Shown piece by piece: positions 8,452 through 17,705 of a stretch of DNA of 45,240 nucleotides. Position 1 is the stretch's first letter, and the number at the start of each line of letters is the position of its first letter. The stretch is from Sulfuricellaceae bacterium (GTDB lineage: Bacteria > Pseudomonadota > Gammaproteobacteria > Burkholderiales > Sulfuricellaceae). Below the pieces are notes generated by a model. That model ran no database searches. It worked only from the letters and a program-made list of their open reading frames with translations, and was not told where the DNA came from. A program made the position numbers and the translations under genes. Location: contig JAUYFQ010000051.1 in the NCBI GenBank assembly GCA_030690895.1, forward strand, positions 1 through 45,240. The letters run 5' to 3'.

Positions 8452-9813
8452 TCACATCTCTCCTTGGATAATTTTCAATGCCTGCTCTTCATCCCAACCT
8501 GCCATGCTGACCTTGAGGTAGGCCGCACATTCTTCTGCTGAAACAGCGACATCAGCCACGCCGGCAAGCGCTGCCAACTGCTGTTTCATCTCCATTGCAC
8601 GGGTTTCATCCAGCGGTTCGAGGTGAAACATCCGGGTTTTGACGGCCAGCGGCGCTTCCATCGAGATTGCCAGCCACAGCCATATTGAGGACAGGAAAGC
8701 GCCAAAAGCGAAGACGGCGTATGCTCCCAGCGTATGCGCCAACAAACCGCCCACCACGCCACCCACAAAGAGGCCCAGTGCCTGCGCAGTATTATACACA
8801 CCCATGGCTGTACCTTTGGCTTGCGGTGGGGCAATCTTGGAGATCAGGGAGGGCAGGCTGGCTTCGAGAATATTGAAGGCAATGAAGAAAGTCAGCAACA
8901 TCGCCACGATGCCCCAGAAATGATTGATCAGCCCGACCAGCATCAACTGGGTCGCCAGCAGCAAGCTCACCGCAACCACAAAAACCTGCTTCAGCCTGGC
9001 TCGCTTTTCTCCAACGATAATGGCCGGCACCATAAGGGCAAAGGCCAGCAACATGATGGGGAGATAGACTTTCCAGTGCTCGGTTTCCGGCAGACTGCCT
9101 GTCGATTTCAAGGCCAGAGGAATAACCGTAAACATGGCCATTTGCGCCGCATGCAGGGCGAATATGCCAAAATCCAGGCGCAACAACTGCGGGTGCTTGA
9201 GCACGTCCTTCAAACGCCCGGAAGCGACTTCGGCATCGGAATGAAAATGGCTGACGCCTGGATCAGGCACCCATTTGGCCACCACGACTATCGCCAACAA
9301 AGCCAGCACACCCGTGAGCATAAACATGCCGGGGACCCCGATCACCTGATACAAGGCTGGAGAAATCGCCATGGAAGCAGCAAAAGTGAGGCCAATGGTC
9401 GAACCGATGACGGCCATAGCCTTGGTGCGGTGCTCTTCACGCGTCAGGTCAGCCAGCAAGGCCGTAATGGCTGCCGAGATCGCGCCCGCTCCCTGGATGG
9501 CCCGACCGGCGATGACCCAATATATGTCCTGTGCGGAGGCGGCCACCAGACTGCCCAACACGAACAGAGCCAGCCCGAAGTAGATAACAGGTTTGCGTCC
9601 GAAGCGATCCGATGCCATGCCAAACGGCAGTTGCAGCATGGCTTGGGTAAGACCATAGATACCCAACGCCAGGCCGACCATGGCGTGGTTGTCGCCGCCA
9701 GGCAAAGTGACGGCATAGATTGCGAATACGGGCAGAATCAGAAACATGCCTAGCATCCGCAAGCCGAAAATCGCCGCCAGGCCGGTGCTGGCGCGAATTT
9801 CAGTGGGGGTCAT
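8452..9813 (-). CDS. yajR: YajR-type MFS transporter with C-terminal YAM domain
   Basis: A 453-residue major facilitator protein with twelve hydrophobic segments. The opening [14 protein letters not shown] and the motif [13 protein letters not shown] closely follow E. coli YajR (454 residues). The last 65 or so residues (about 390-453: ...[23 protein letters not shown]...) form the soluble ferredoxin-like YAM domain that distinguishes this family. It is a proton-coupled exporter family; the physiological substrate is unknown. The start at 9813 (MTPTEIRAS) matches the family length. The open frame runs to 9909, but that extension is unconserved and reaches into a heptamer-phased inverted repeat. 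Confidence 0.85.
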   Translation of the reverse strand: MTPTEIRASTGLAAIFGLRMLGMFLILPVFAIYAVTLPGGDNHAMVGLALGIYGLTQAMLQLPFGMASDRFGRKPVIYFGLALFVLGSLVAASAQDIYWVIAGRAIQGAGAISAAITALLADLTREEHRTKAMAVIGSTIGLTFAASMAISPALYQVIGVPGMFMLTGVLALLAIVVVAKWVPDPGVSHFHSDAEVASGRLKDVLKHPQLLRLDFGIFALHAAQMAMFTVIPLALKSTGSLPETEHWKVYLPIMLLAFALMVPAIIVGEKRARLKQVFVVAVSLLLATQLMLVGLINHFWGIVAMLLTFFIAFNILEASLPSLISKIAPPQAKGTAMGVYNTAQALGLFVGGVVGGLLAHTLGAYAVFAFGAFLSSIWLWLAISMEAPLAVKTRMFHLEPLDETRAMEMKQQLAALAGVADVAVSAEECAAYLKVSMAGWDEEQALKIIQGEM

Positions 9814-9878
9814 GCGTTCGGAATGCGGCACAGGATTGAGTCTAACTGGCAAAGTTCGGTAGTCTATCATCGATGGCA

Positions 9879-9950
9879 GCAGTGAGCGGTAAACAGAAAA
9901 ACCCGGCACAGCCGGACAAGGCCTCTGCTCACCGTTCGCTGCTTACTCTG
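9879..9950. repeat. Heptamer-phased inverted repeat
   Basis: The left arm reads AGTGAGC GGTAAAC (9881-9894). The reverse complement of the right arm (about 9923-9948) reads AGTAAGC AGCGAAC GGTGAGC. All units are 7 bp and share the pattern RGYRARC. The arms can fold together with a few wobble pairs or mismatches. It lies between the yajR start and the small gene at 9981. It is one of several elements of this style in the window (see 28974, 34855, 41488 and 42492). Confidence 0.6.
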
Positions 9951-9980
9951 GCGCGTACCCTGCTGATGACTCCCCTCCCA

Positions 9981-10235
9981 TCAAGAAATGATGGTAGCGC
10001 CACGTATGCAGTTTGAGGGCAGCACGTCCGGCAACGGTGAAGTTTCCATGAAGAGGATGCTGTTATAAGGGATAATGATGGCTCGGTCGCCGGTTTCCAC
10101 CAGAAGATGACCGGCTTCGAGAATTTCACGGGTACGGCTAACCAGATTGGATTTATCGCTCGCCCTTGGGTGCTTGAATTTCATGACTGAACCGTTTTTG
10201 AGGTGTACAGTCAAGGTCGTTTCTTCTGAGCTCAT
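9981..10235 (-). CDS. Small hypothetical protein
   Basis: An 84-residue protein not recognised as a named family. It is rich in beta-type sequence: LTVHLKNGSVMKFKHP, then SRTREILEAGHLLVETGDRAIIIPYNSILFMETSPLP. This could form a small barrel like those of nucleic-acid or metabolite sensors, but that is only an impression. There is no signal peptide and no cysteine cluster. GGGAG precedes the ATG at a normal distance. It is transcribed divergently from rlmD, with 97 bp between start codons. Confidence 0.65.
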   Translation of the reverse strand: MSSEETTLTVHLKNGSVMKFKHPRASDKSNLVSRTREILEAGHLLVETGDRAIIIPYNSILFMETSPLPDVLPSNCIRGATIIS

Positions 10236-10332
10236 TTCATTCTCTCCCTGTTTATTGCTGCGCGAATCAAGCCGAAATCAACTTAATTTTTCAACAGAAT
10301 ATCAGTTTGTTTGATATGAATCACTACTCAAT

Positions 10333-11625
10333 ATGACAATCACCATCGAATCTCTGGATCATGAGGGGCGCGGTATCGCTCGCGCTGACGGGAAAACCAT
10401 TTTCATTGAAGGCGCCCTGCCCGGCGAAGAGGTGACTTATCGCGTTTTCAAGAAAAAACCCAGCTACGAAATGGCAACACTGGATCAACTCATCAAGCCC
10501 GCTCACCTGAGAATTCGGCCAAAATGCACTTACTTTGGCGTGTGCGGCGGGTGCAGCATGCAGCATCTCGATCCTGCCGCTCAGGTAGCCGTCAAGCAGC
10601 GCATCCTGGAAGACAATCTGTGGCATATCGGCAAGGTCAAGGCAGGTTATATTCTGCCTGCGATCCATGGCGTCCCGTGGGGATACCGTTTCCGTGCCCG
10701 AATTTCGGTCAAGTATGCGATAAAGAAAGGCATGCTGCTGATCGGTTTTCACGAGAAACGCAGCCATTTTGTCCTGGACATGCACAGTTGCGAAGTGCTG
10801 CCACCACGCATCTCCAGGCTGATCGATCCTTTGCGCGCGCTGGTGGAAAAAATTTCGATTCGTGACCGCATCCCGCAGATCGAAATGGCGCTCGGGGAAA
10901 ATGTGGATGTGCTGGTATTGCGCATCATGGATCCGCTTAGCCTTGAAGATGAAGCCCTGCTCAAGGCTTTTGCGGATACCCACGCCGTCCAGTTCTGGTT
11001 GCAGACCAAGGGGCTGGACACTGTGCAGCCTTTTTATCCTCTGGATGCGCCTCAACTGGATTACACCCTGCCGGAGTTTGGCATCACCATGCCATTCAAG
11101 CCGACTGAATTTACACAGGTCAACCCATTCATGAATGCACTGCTGGTGCGTCGTGCAATCGGCTTACTTGACCCAAAGCCGGGTGAGCGCATTGCCGACC
11201 TGTTCTGCGGGCTGGGCAATTTCACCCTGCCAATCGCGCGCCGTGGCGCTCGGGTGTTGGGGGTGGAGGGTAGCGCCGCACTGGTGGAGCGTGCTCGTGC
11301 AAATGCGGAATATAACGGGTTGGCCGATACAACAGAATTTCAACTGGCTGATCTGTTTCAGGTCACGCCGGAAAGTCTGTCAGCGCTTGGACACTTCGAC
11401 AAGATGCTCATCGACCCGCCACGCGATGGTGCAATTGATCTGATCAAGTCACTGGGAGAACATGGCCCCAGTCGTATCGTGTACGTTTCCTGTAACCCAT
11501 CGACACTGGCGAGAGATGCTGCTGAACTGGTTCACAACAAGGGATATATGCTGAGGGCTGCCGGGGTGGCGAACATGTTCCCGCACACGGCTCATGTGGA
11601 GTCCATCGCGCTGTTCGAGAAATGA
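10333..11625 (+). CDS. rlmD: RlmD, 23S rRNA (uracil-5-)-methyltransferase
   Basis: A 430-residue SAM-dependent methyltransferase of the RlmD/TrmA group, which makes m5U1939 in 23S rRNA. An N-terminal TRAM domain (about 1-55, [24 protein letters not shown]) is followed by iron-sulfur ligands in [14 protein letters not shown] (CX5CX2C), with a fourth Cys in MHSCEV. The C-terminal Rossmann domain has [12 protein letters not shown] for SAM, IDPPRDG, and the nucleophile motif [11 protein letters not shown]. All catalytic elements are present. It stands alone and ends in a bidirectional terminator. Confidence 0.95.
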   Translation: MTITIESLDHEGRGIARADGKTIFIEGALPGEEVTYRVFKKKPSYEMATLDQLIKPAHLRIRPKCTYFGVCGGCSMQHLDPAAQVAVKQRILEDNLWHIGKVKAGYILPAIHGVPWGYRFRARISVKYAIKKGMLLIGFHEKRSHFVLDMHSCEVLPPRISRLIDPLRALVEKISIRDRIPQIEMALGENVDVLVLRIMDPLSLEDEALLKAFADTHAVQFWLQTKGLDTVQPFYPLDAPQLDYTLPEFGITMPFKPTEFTQVNPFMNALLVRRAIGLLDPKPGERIADLFCGLGNFTLPIARRGARVLGVEGSAALVERARANAEYNGLADTTEFQLADLFQVTPESLSALGHFDKMLIDPPRDGAIDLIKSLGEHGPSRIVYVSCNPSTLARDAAELVHNKGYMLRAAGVANMFPHTAHVESIALFEK

Positions 11626-11629
11626 AAAA

Positions 11630-11650
11630 GGCGGCCAAGGCCGCCTTTTT
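11630..11650. terminator. Bidirectional terminator between rlmD and the YccA-like gene
   Basis: GGCGGCC (11630-11636) pairs with GGCCGCC (11639-11645) around a 2-nt loop. It is preceded by AAAAA and followed by TTTTT, so it can terminate from both sides. The two flanking genes converge here. Confidence 0.9.
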
Positions 11651-11688
11651 CAAGAGAAAACTAAATCAATCACGCTCACCGGAATAAA

Positions 11689-12378
11689 TCAGTCTCGCTC
11701 GCCGCTCAGGGCCATCAACAATTGCAACAGATTGACGAACAGGTTGTAAATATCCAGATACAAGGCCAGCGTGGCCATGATGTAGTTGGTCTCACCACCC
11801 TGGACGATACGGCTGACATCAAACAGGATGAATCCCGAGAAAATCAGAACCGCAACCGCCGAAATGGCCAGCGAAGCGGCTGGAACCTGGAAGAACATGT
11901 TTGCCAGCGAGGCAATGATCAGCAGAATCAGCCCTACGAAGAGGAAATTCCCCATAAAGCTGAAGTCTTTTTTCGTCACCGTCGCATACGTCGACAGGGA
12001 CAGGAAAATCACGCCCGTCCCACCCGCAGCCAAGCCAACCAGTTGCGCGCCATTCTTGAGGTGCAGCGCCACTTGCAGAATCGGGCCGAGCATGACGCCC
12101 ATGAACAAGGTCAGGCCCAGCAGCAACACAACGCCCAAGCCATTATCACGATTTTTCGAAATTGCCCAGAACAGTCCGAACATCACCGCCAGCATGACGA
12201 CAGCACCCATGATCGGGCTTTGCGCCATGAAGGAAAAATTCATGTTCATACCGATGATCGCACCGATCACGGTCGGGATCATGGTGAGGCCCAACAGCAT
12301 GTAGGTATTGCGCAGAACCTTGTTGGTTGAAACGGCGTAGGGCGAGGCTTGATTCAATACCTGTAAATCGGGCTGCAT
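11689..12378 (-). CDS. Bax inhibitor-1/YccA family membrane protein
   Basis: A 229-residue integral membrane protein with seven hydrophobic segments after a roughly 20-residue cytoplasmic leader. The family pattern is visible in NTYMLLGLTMIPTVIGA near the start and in SGFILFDVSRIVQGGETNYIMATLALYLDIYNLFVNLLQLL at the end, which carries the conserved FD and YLDIxNLF motif. E. coli YccA modulates the FtsH protease, and other members are pH-sensitive ion leak channels. The role here is by family only. Confidence 0.92.
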   Translation of the reverse strand: MQPDLQVLNQASPYAVSTNKVLRNTYMLLGLTMIPTVIGAIIGMNMNFSFMAQSPIMGAVVMLAVMFGLFWAISKNRDNGLGVVLLLGLTLFMGVMLGPILQVALHLKNGAQLVGLAAGGTGVIFLSLSTYATVTKKDFSFMGNFLFVGLILLIIASLANMFFQVPAASLAISAVAVLIFSGFILFDVSRIVQGGETNYIMATLALYLDIYNLFVNLLQLLMALSGERD

Positions 12379-12453
12379 AAATAATCTCCTTGTAAGTAAT
12401 TACAGTCGCTAAGACTAATCGACTGCGACAAAAGTTTCAAATACTTGGACCGC

Positions 12454-12807
12454 TCAGTTTGAACCAGCATCGACCCAATCACTGGCCAGATCATAATTCT
12501 CGAATACCTGGATTTCCGCATCGACAAAAGCACGCGCCAGCCAGGCGCTCCAGGCAATCAGACGAGCCTCGGTCACCACCGCTATCTTTTTGAAATCATG
12601 AGGATGCCGCCAGTTGAAGCGCACATCCTCCCAAGCGACGTCCAAAGTAAAGTCAGCCATATCACGCAGATCAATCAATAAACTGACCTTGCCCTGAAAC
12701 TTGACTTCATGGACCAGCATGTCTTCCATCTGTTTGTAGTCCGTCAGCGTGAACTCGCCAAAGACGGAAACCTTGACCACATGATCATGATGCTCGACGG
12801 TAATCAT
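12454..12807 (-). CDS. SpoIIAA-like/STAS-fold protein
   Basis: A 117-residue cytoplasmic protein (MITVEHHDHVVKVSVFGEFTLTDY...) of the SpoIIAA-like group. The family fold resembles anti-sigma-factor antagonists with an alternating beta-alpha pattern; here it includes VSLLIDLRDMADF and the WEDVRFNWRHPHDFKKIAVV stretch typical of the group. No clear phosphorylatable serine motif of true SpoIIAA is seen, so partner-switch regulation is uncertain. Members may bind hydrophobic ligands. It lies downstream of the DsrC-like gene but is separated from it by a strong terminator. Confidence 0.75.
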   Translation of the reverse strand: MITVEHHDHVVKVSVFGEFTLTDYKQMEDMLVHEVKFQGKVSLLIDLRDMADFTLDVAWEDVRFNWRHPHDFKKIAVVTEARLIAWSAWLARAFVDAEIQVFENYDLASDWVDAGSN

Positions 12808-12855
12808 TTGCAGAACCCTTATTCAATCTGATCGGCCCATTCTATCGCAAAAAGC

Positions 12856-12890
12856 AAAAGACCCGATATGCGTTACATATCGGGTCTTTT
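12856..12890. terminator. Strong terminator below the DsrC/TusE-like gene
   Basis: A perfect 15-bp stem pairs AAAAGACCCGATATG (12856-12870) with CATATCGGGTCTTTT (12876-12890) around the loop CGTTA. It is U-rich at both ends, so it works in both directions. It isolates the DsrC/TusE-like gene from the SpoIIAA-like gene. Confidence 0.9.
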
Positions 12891-12923
12891 CAAAAAGGCA
12901 TTGGTCGTAAGGGCATTCAGTCC

Positions 12924-13223
12924 TTATACGCAGCCAGTCGGCTTGGGCAGACCACCATATTTGGTAATCGGCTTCATCGGGCCAGTCATCCAGATATTGA
13001 AGATCACTTTCTGATCTTCATCGATATATTTTGCAAACTTGCGAATCGGGGGAACCGAACTGGTTTCCTCAAAATACTCGCGTGCCTTGATGATGTGGTT
13101 CCATTTTACATCATCGAGATCCACGCCATCGGCCTCTGCCATCGCACGTCCGATATCTTCAGTCCACTCGCCCATGTCGTCCAGATAGCCATCACCATCA
13201 CGTGAAGGTAGTTCCATATTCAT
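12924..13223 (-). CDS. DsrC/TusE-family sulfur relay protein with a single C-terminal cysteine
   Basis: A 99-residue protein with the DsrC/TusE pattern: DGYLDDMGEWTEDIGRAMAEADGV..., then FYEE-like YFEETSSVPPIRKFAKY, and the C-terminal arm GLPKPTGCV. The penultimate cysteine (C98) is present. The second cysteine that DsrC proteins carry ten residues earlier is lysine here. This makes it TusE/RspA-like rather than a true DsrC substrate of dissimilatory sulfite reductase. AAGGAG precedes the ATG. It stands alone, with its own terminator. Such proteins receive persulfide sulfur from Tus-type donors; the acceptor here is unknown. Confidence 0.85.
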   Translation of the reverse strand: MNMELPSRDGDGYLDDMGEWTEDIGRAMAEADGVDLDDVKWNHIIKAREYFEETSSVPPIRKFAKYIDEDQKVIFNIWMTGPMKPITKYGGLPKPTGCV

Positions 13224-13376
13224 TCTCCTTACTTGGTTAATAAGTCTTAAAACTTAGATAAAATTTATACTTGAGTAAATTGAATGGTGATTTAACCATA
13301 CCCGATAAAAATAGTCAACAATAGGGTTAAATGGCTTCGGGGTATAATCGCATCTGCCATTTTTCTGATTCTCACT

Positions 13377-16300
13377 GTGACAAAAACGCATCTCAACCTG
13401 AAAACCGAAATTGCATCTTGCATGCAACGTGACCAGCATCGCCTTATGCGTGAAGTCGAGAGACTGGCGCGCAAGGCGGATGATGGCGCACGAGAAAAGC
13501 TGGAAACCCGAATAAAGGCATCGTCCACGCTACGGGCAAGTCGTTTGGTAAATATTCCGGTACCCGACTTCAAACAGGGTTTACCCGTTAATGAGAGGCG
13601 TCACGAAATCGCCTCGGCCATTTCAGCTCATCAGGTGGTTATCGTGTGCGGAGAAACCGGTTCCGGCAAAACAACCCAGCTACCGCAAATCTGCCTGGAC
13701 CTGAAGCGAGGCGTTTCCGGGCTGATCGGCCATACCCAGCCCAGACGAATTGCTGCGCGTAGTGTGGCTGGCCGCATCGCGCAGGAACTCGGCAGCGAAC
13801 TGGGGCAAGCGGTTGGTTATCAGGTGCGTTTCCATGATCACGTTGGCGAAAACAGCTATATCAAGGTCATGACCGATGGTATTTTGCTGGCAGAAACCCA
13901 GGGTGACCGTTTTCTTGACGCCTACGACACGATCATTATCGACGAGGCACACGAACGCAGCCTGAATATCGATTTTCTGCTCGGCTACCTCAAAAATATT
14001 CTACCGCGCAGACCGGATCTTAAAGTCATTATCACCTCTGCCACCATTGATGCTGACCGGTTTTCCAGGCACTTCGACAACGCGCCGGTTATCGAGGTTT
14101 CCGGCCGCATGTTTCCGGTTGAAATACGTTACCGCCCGGGCCGACATGAAGAAGGCGAAGCAGAAGATCAGGCAAAATCTATCATACAGGCGGTCGATGA
14201 AATTGCCGGGCACGGTGGCGATATTCTGATTTTCCTGCCCGGGGAGCGGGAAATCCGCGAGGTAGCCGAGACATTGCGCAAGCATCACCCGGCCGGCGCC
14301 GAAATTCTTCCCTTGTTCTCTAGCCTCTCCAATGCCGAACAGGATCGTGTCTTCAAACCCGGCGGGGGGCGTCGCATCGTGCTGGCAACCAACGTGGCGG
14401 AAACCTCGCTCACCGTACCTGGCATCCGTTTCGTGATCGACCCCGGCTACGCGCGGATTCACCGCTACAGCGTCAGAGCGAAGGTCGAACGTTTACAAAT
14501 CGAGAAAATTTCGCGTGCTTCTGCCTCACAACGGGCAGGGCGATGCGGACGTGTCGCCAGCGGAATATGCATCAGGCTATACAGCGAGGATGACTTCAAC
14601 GCCCGTGATGCCTATACCGATCCGGAAATCCGTCGCAGCAATCTGGCTGGGGTGATATTGCGCATGCAGGCGCTGGGCTTGGGTGAAGTAGAGGATTTCC
14701 CCTTTCTGGATGCGCCCGATCCGCGTGCCATTTCCGATGGCTTCAATTTGCTGGAGGAACTGGGCGCCGTTTCAGACACCCGCAAGCTGACACCACTGGG
14801 TCAACAACTGGCCAGACTACCCATCGACCCGCGTATCGCCCGCATGATTCTGGCCGCGCGGCAGGAGAACTGCCTGACTGAAGTCCTGATCATTGCCTCC
14901 GCCCTGTCTGTCCAGGACCCGCGTGAACGCCCGATCTCGGCACAGGATGCTGCCGATGTCGCCCATCGCCGCTTTCAAGATGAGCGGTCAGATTTTCTGG
15001 GCTTCATCAAACTCTGGAATTTCTACGAAGACGCACTGATACACAAAAAATCCAGCCGCAAGCTGGCGCAAACCTGCCATGAGCACTTTCTCTCTGCACT
15101 GCGCATGCGCGAGTGGCGCGAGGTGCATGGGCAACTCGCCATCATGGTCAAGGAAATGGGTATCCGACCCAATGAGATCAGCGCAGAGTATGCCCAGATA
15201 CATCGCGCCCTGTTGGCAGGATTGCTTGGCAACATTGGCCTCAAGGGCGACAACCGGGAATATCAAGGTGCGCGGGGCATCCGGTTTTCCATCTTTCCAG
15301 GCTCTGTGCTCTTCAAACCACAGAAAACCGCCCCATCGCAGCCCCACACAGGCCCGGAAGCCACACCATCTCGCACCAGCAGCGGCCCAAAATGGCTGAT
15401 GGCGGCTGAACTGACAGAAACCACCCGTCTTTACGGCCGCACCCTGGCACACATCGAGCCGGAATGGATAGAACCGCTGGCCGGACACCTGATCAGACGT
15501 CATTATTTCGAACCGCACTGGGAAAAGAAAACCGCCCGAGTTTCAGCCTTTGAGAACGTATCACTATATGGGCTGATTGTTGAGGCCAGGCGAAAAATCA
15601 ATTACGGCCCCATAGCCCCGACACTCGCTCGAGAAATTTTCATTCGCTCGGCACTGGTTGAAGGTGAATACCACACGCGAGCCTCATTTTTCGACCATAA
15701 CCACAAGTTGGTCGGCGATATCGAAGCGCTGGAACACAAGGCCAGACGTCAGGATATTCTGGTTGATGAACAACGCATATATGATTTCTACGACCAGCAC
15801 ATTCCTGGAGGCATCCACAACGGCCAGGATTTCGACAAATGGCGACGCGAGGCTGAGCGCACCCATCCTCGCCTGTTATTCATGGCACGAGAACAACTGA
15901 TGCGCCATGAAGCAGACCATGTCACGGAAGAACTTTTCCCCGCGATACTGAAATTGGGAGAAAACGAATACCGGCTTAATTACCGTTTCGAGCACGGACA
16001 CCTACTGGATGGCGTCACGCTGATTTTGCCTCTGGCCACACTCAATCAGATCAGCGCCAACCGTTGCGACTGGCTGGTTCCGGGCCTACTGCGCGAGAAG
16101 CTCACCTGGCTGATTCGCGCACTTCCACAAAGCCTGCGTAGCGCCTGTGTTCCGGTTCCTGATTGCGTCACATCGGCCCTGGGTTCACTCGTCCCCTCCG
16201 ATACCCCCCCTGAAGAAGCTTTATCCCGCTTTCTGCAACAAACACGCCACTTAACCATTCCCCGCTCCGCCTGGCGCCTGGACGAGTTGCCGGCGCATCT

Positions 16301-17300
16301 GCAGATGAACTTTTCAGTCATCAACGAGCAAGCTGCTGAAATTGCCTGCGCCCGCAACCTGCAAAGCCTGAAGCAGGAATTCGGCGCTGAGGCCAGGCAA
16401 AATTTTGGCGCCGCCGTTCAGTCTGAATTCGAGCGAGGTGGCATCACAAACTGGGACTTTGGCAAATTACCGGACAAGGTTGAGATAAGTCGTAGCGGCC
16501 AACATATCCTGGCTTATCCAGCGCTTGCGGATACGGGGCAGGACGTTGCACTCCAGGTATTTGACACGCCAGAAGCTGCCGAACTTGCCATGCGCAGCGG
16601 GTTGGCCAAATTGTTATTGATGCAGATGCCGGAACAGGCTCGCTATCTTGAGAAATCCTTGCCGGTCAGTAAGGCAATGTGCCTGCACTATTTGCCATGG
16701 GGTAATTGCGAGGAGCTAAAATCCGCGCTCAGGCAAGCCACCATCAATCACGTCATGTGGCGGGACAAACCCCGTGTTCGAGATGCGATTGAGTTCACAA
16801 AAAAGATAGATGCGGTTAAACCGTTGGTAGTGTCAGCAGCAAACGATATTTGCAAGCTTGCAGGAGATATCTTGCTCGAACACCATGGACTGCTCAACAA
16901 GATTGAAAACATCAGGCTACCAGCAACCTCCCGGGCAGATATCCGTCAGCAACTCAGCGAATTGTTCTGCAAGGATTTCCTGGTCAGAACGCCATTGAAC
17001 TGGCTCAGGCATTTCCCCCGTTACCTGAAAGCCGTCACGATACGCATGGACAAACTTCCCGGTGCAGTTGAACGGGACACCGCATTGGTGCAGGAAACGA
17101 CACCGGCATGCCGCCGATGGCGCGAACGCTACTCACAATTAGCTACGCGGGGCGAAGAACCGGACCAGGAGTTATTGAATTATCGCTGGATGACGGAAGA
17201 ATTGCGCGTTTCACTATTTGCCCAGGAGCTCAAGACAATTCAGCCAGTTTCTGGAAAACGCCTGGAAAAACAATGGGCTTCACTATCAAATCAATTTTGA
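13377..17300 (+). CDS. hrpA: ATP-dependent RNA helicase HrpA
   Basis: A 1307-residue DEAH-box helicase, matching E. coli HrpA in length (1300). It has the Walker A GETGSGKT (92-99), the DEAH box (189-192), ATNVAETSLTVPGI, and motif VI QRAGRCGR, then the helicase-associated and OB domains and the long HrpA-specific C-terminal region. HrpA resolves stalled or collided ribosomes on mRNA. The start is a GTG at 13377 without a strong ribosome-binding site. A run from about residue 640 to 665 (SQPHTGPEATPSRTSSGP) looks like a flexible linker. The gene is divergent from the DsrC-like gene, with 153 bp between starts. Confidence 0.95.
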   Translation: MTKTHLNLKTEIASCMQRDQHRLMREVERLARKADDGAREKLETRIKASSTLRASRLVNIPVPDFKQGLPVNERRHEIASAISAHQVVIVCGETGSGKTTQLPQICLDLKRGVSGLIGHTQPRRIAARSVAGRIAQELGSELGQAVGYQVRFHDHVGENSYIKVMTDGILLAETQGDRFLDAYDTIIIDEAHERSLNIDFLLGYLKNILPRRPDLKVIITSATIDADRFSRHFDNAPVIEVSGRMFPVEIRYRPGRHEEGEAEDQAKSIIQAVDEIAGHGGDILIFLPGEREIREVAETLRKHHPAGAEILPLFSSLSNAEQDRVFKPGGGRRIVLATNVAETSLTVPGIRFVIDPGYARIHRYSVRAKVERLQIEKISRASASQRAGRCGRVASGICIRLYSEDDFNARDAYTDPEIRRSNLAGVILRMQALGLGEVEDFPFLDAPDPRAISDGFNLLEELGAVSDTRKLTPLGQQLARLPIDPRIARMILAARQENCLTEVLIIASALSVQDPRERPISAQDAADVAHRRFQDERSDFLGFIKLWNFYEDALIHKKSSRKLAQTCHEHFLSALRMREWREVHGQLAIMVKEMGIRPNEISAEYAQIHRALLAGLLGNIGLKGDNREYQGARGIRFSIFPGSVLFKPQKTAPSQPHTGPEATPSRTSSGPKWLMAAELTETTRLYGRTLAHIEPEWIEPLAGHLIRRHYFEPHWEKKTARVSAFENVSLYGLIVEARRKINYGPIAPTLAREIFIRSALVEGEYHTRASFFDHNHKLVGDIEALEHKARRQDILVDEQRIYDFYDQHIPGGIHNGQDFDKWRREAERTHPRLLFMAREQLMRHEADHVTEELFPAILKLGENEYRLNYRFEHGHLLDGVTLILPLATLNQISANRCDWLVPGLLREKLTWLIRALPQSLRSACVPVPDCVTSALGSLVPSDTPPEEALSRFLQQTRHLTIPRSAWRLDELPAHLQMNFSVINEQAAEIACARNLQSLKQEFGAEARQNFGAAVQSEFERGGITNWDFGKLPDKVEISRSGQHILAYPALADTGQDVALQVFDTPEAAELAMRSGLAKLLLMQMPEQARYLEKSLPVSKAMCLHYLPWGNCEELKSALRQATINHVMWRDKPRVRDAIEFTKKIDAVKPLVVSAANDICKLAGDILLEHHGLLNKIENIRLPATSRADIRQQLSELFCKDFLVRTPLNWLRHFPRYLKAVTIRMDKLPGAVERDTALVQETTPACRRWRERYSQLATRGEEPDQELLNYRWMTEELRVSLFAQELKTIQPVSGKRLEKQWASLSNQF

Positions 17301-17650
17301 TCAGTTACATCGCATGTCTAAGCAACATTCTTGAAAACCAGCTTAACCCACTTAATTAAATAGACTATTTAAGTTACGCACATTTTCTGTGGATAAGTCT
17401 GTTAACAAATCGCTAATTATCGACCTAAACCCCCTTGCCACATTGATATTTTTATTCTCTGCCCACAAAATAATCAATTAAATTACACTTATAATTCAAT
17501 ATATTACAAATTCTCATGTATTACCCACCTGGACATGTGCATATCAGGTCCCGATTCTCTGGATGATGTGAATAACATCACCTGTCAAGCAAATTTTTGG
17601 GGGCATAGTACTTGCATCAAACCCAAGTTTTGTGCGGGCCATTCATAAGC
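17301..17650. other. AT-rich gene-free region with one consensus DnaA box
   Basis: No gene is visible in 350 bp between the hrpA stop and a terminator. The stretch is markedly AT-rich (17350-17520, with runs such as ATTAAATTACACTTATAATT). It contains a perfect DnaA-box complement, TGTGGATAA, at 17388-17396. It also holds a 17-bp palindrome, TGATGT-GAATA-ACATCA (17564-17580), that resembles a regulator site or small hairpin. hrpA and the 17706 gene converge here, which is unusual for a regulatory region. Confidence 0.4.
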
Positions 17651-17698
17651 AAAAAACCCCCGCCAAAGCGGGGTTTTTCTCAACCGAACCAGTCGGTT
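17651..17698. terminator. Tandem hairpins/terminator between hrpA side and DUF302-like gene
   Basis: CCCCGC (17658-17663) pairs with GCGGGG (17668-17673). Flanked by A6 and T5, this hairpin can terminate from both directions. A second hairpin, AACCGA (17682-17687) with TCGGTT (17693-17698), lies just after the minus-strand gene's stop codon. Confidence 0.8.
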
Positions 17699-17705
17699 TA
17701 TTTAA

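Noticed and set aside
8734-9753. 339-codon open frame on the plus strand across the YajR transporter
   Set aside because: The opposite strand encodes a convincing MFS protein. This product is Gln/His-rich, without any motif.
17388-17396. Chromosomal origin (oriC)
   Set aside because: Only one consensus DnaA box was found, and dnaA, dnaN, gyrB or rpmH are not nearby. It is kept as a low-level observation only.
17564-17580. Palindrome TGATGT-GAATA-ACATCA as a CRP/FNR site
   Set aside because: It does not match the usual TGTGA or TTGAT half-sites well, and neither flanking gene starts here.
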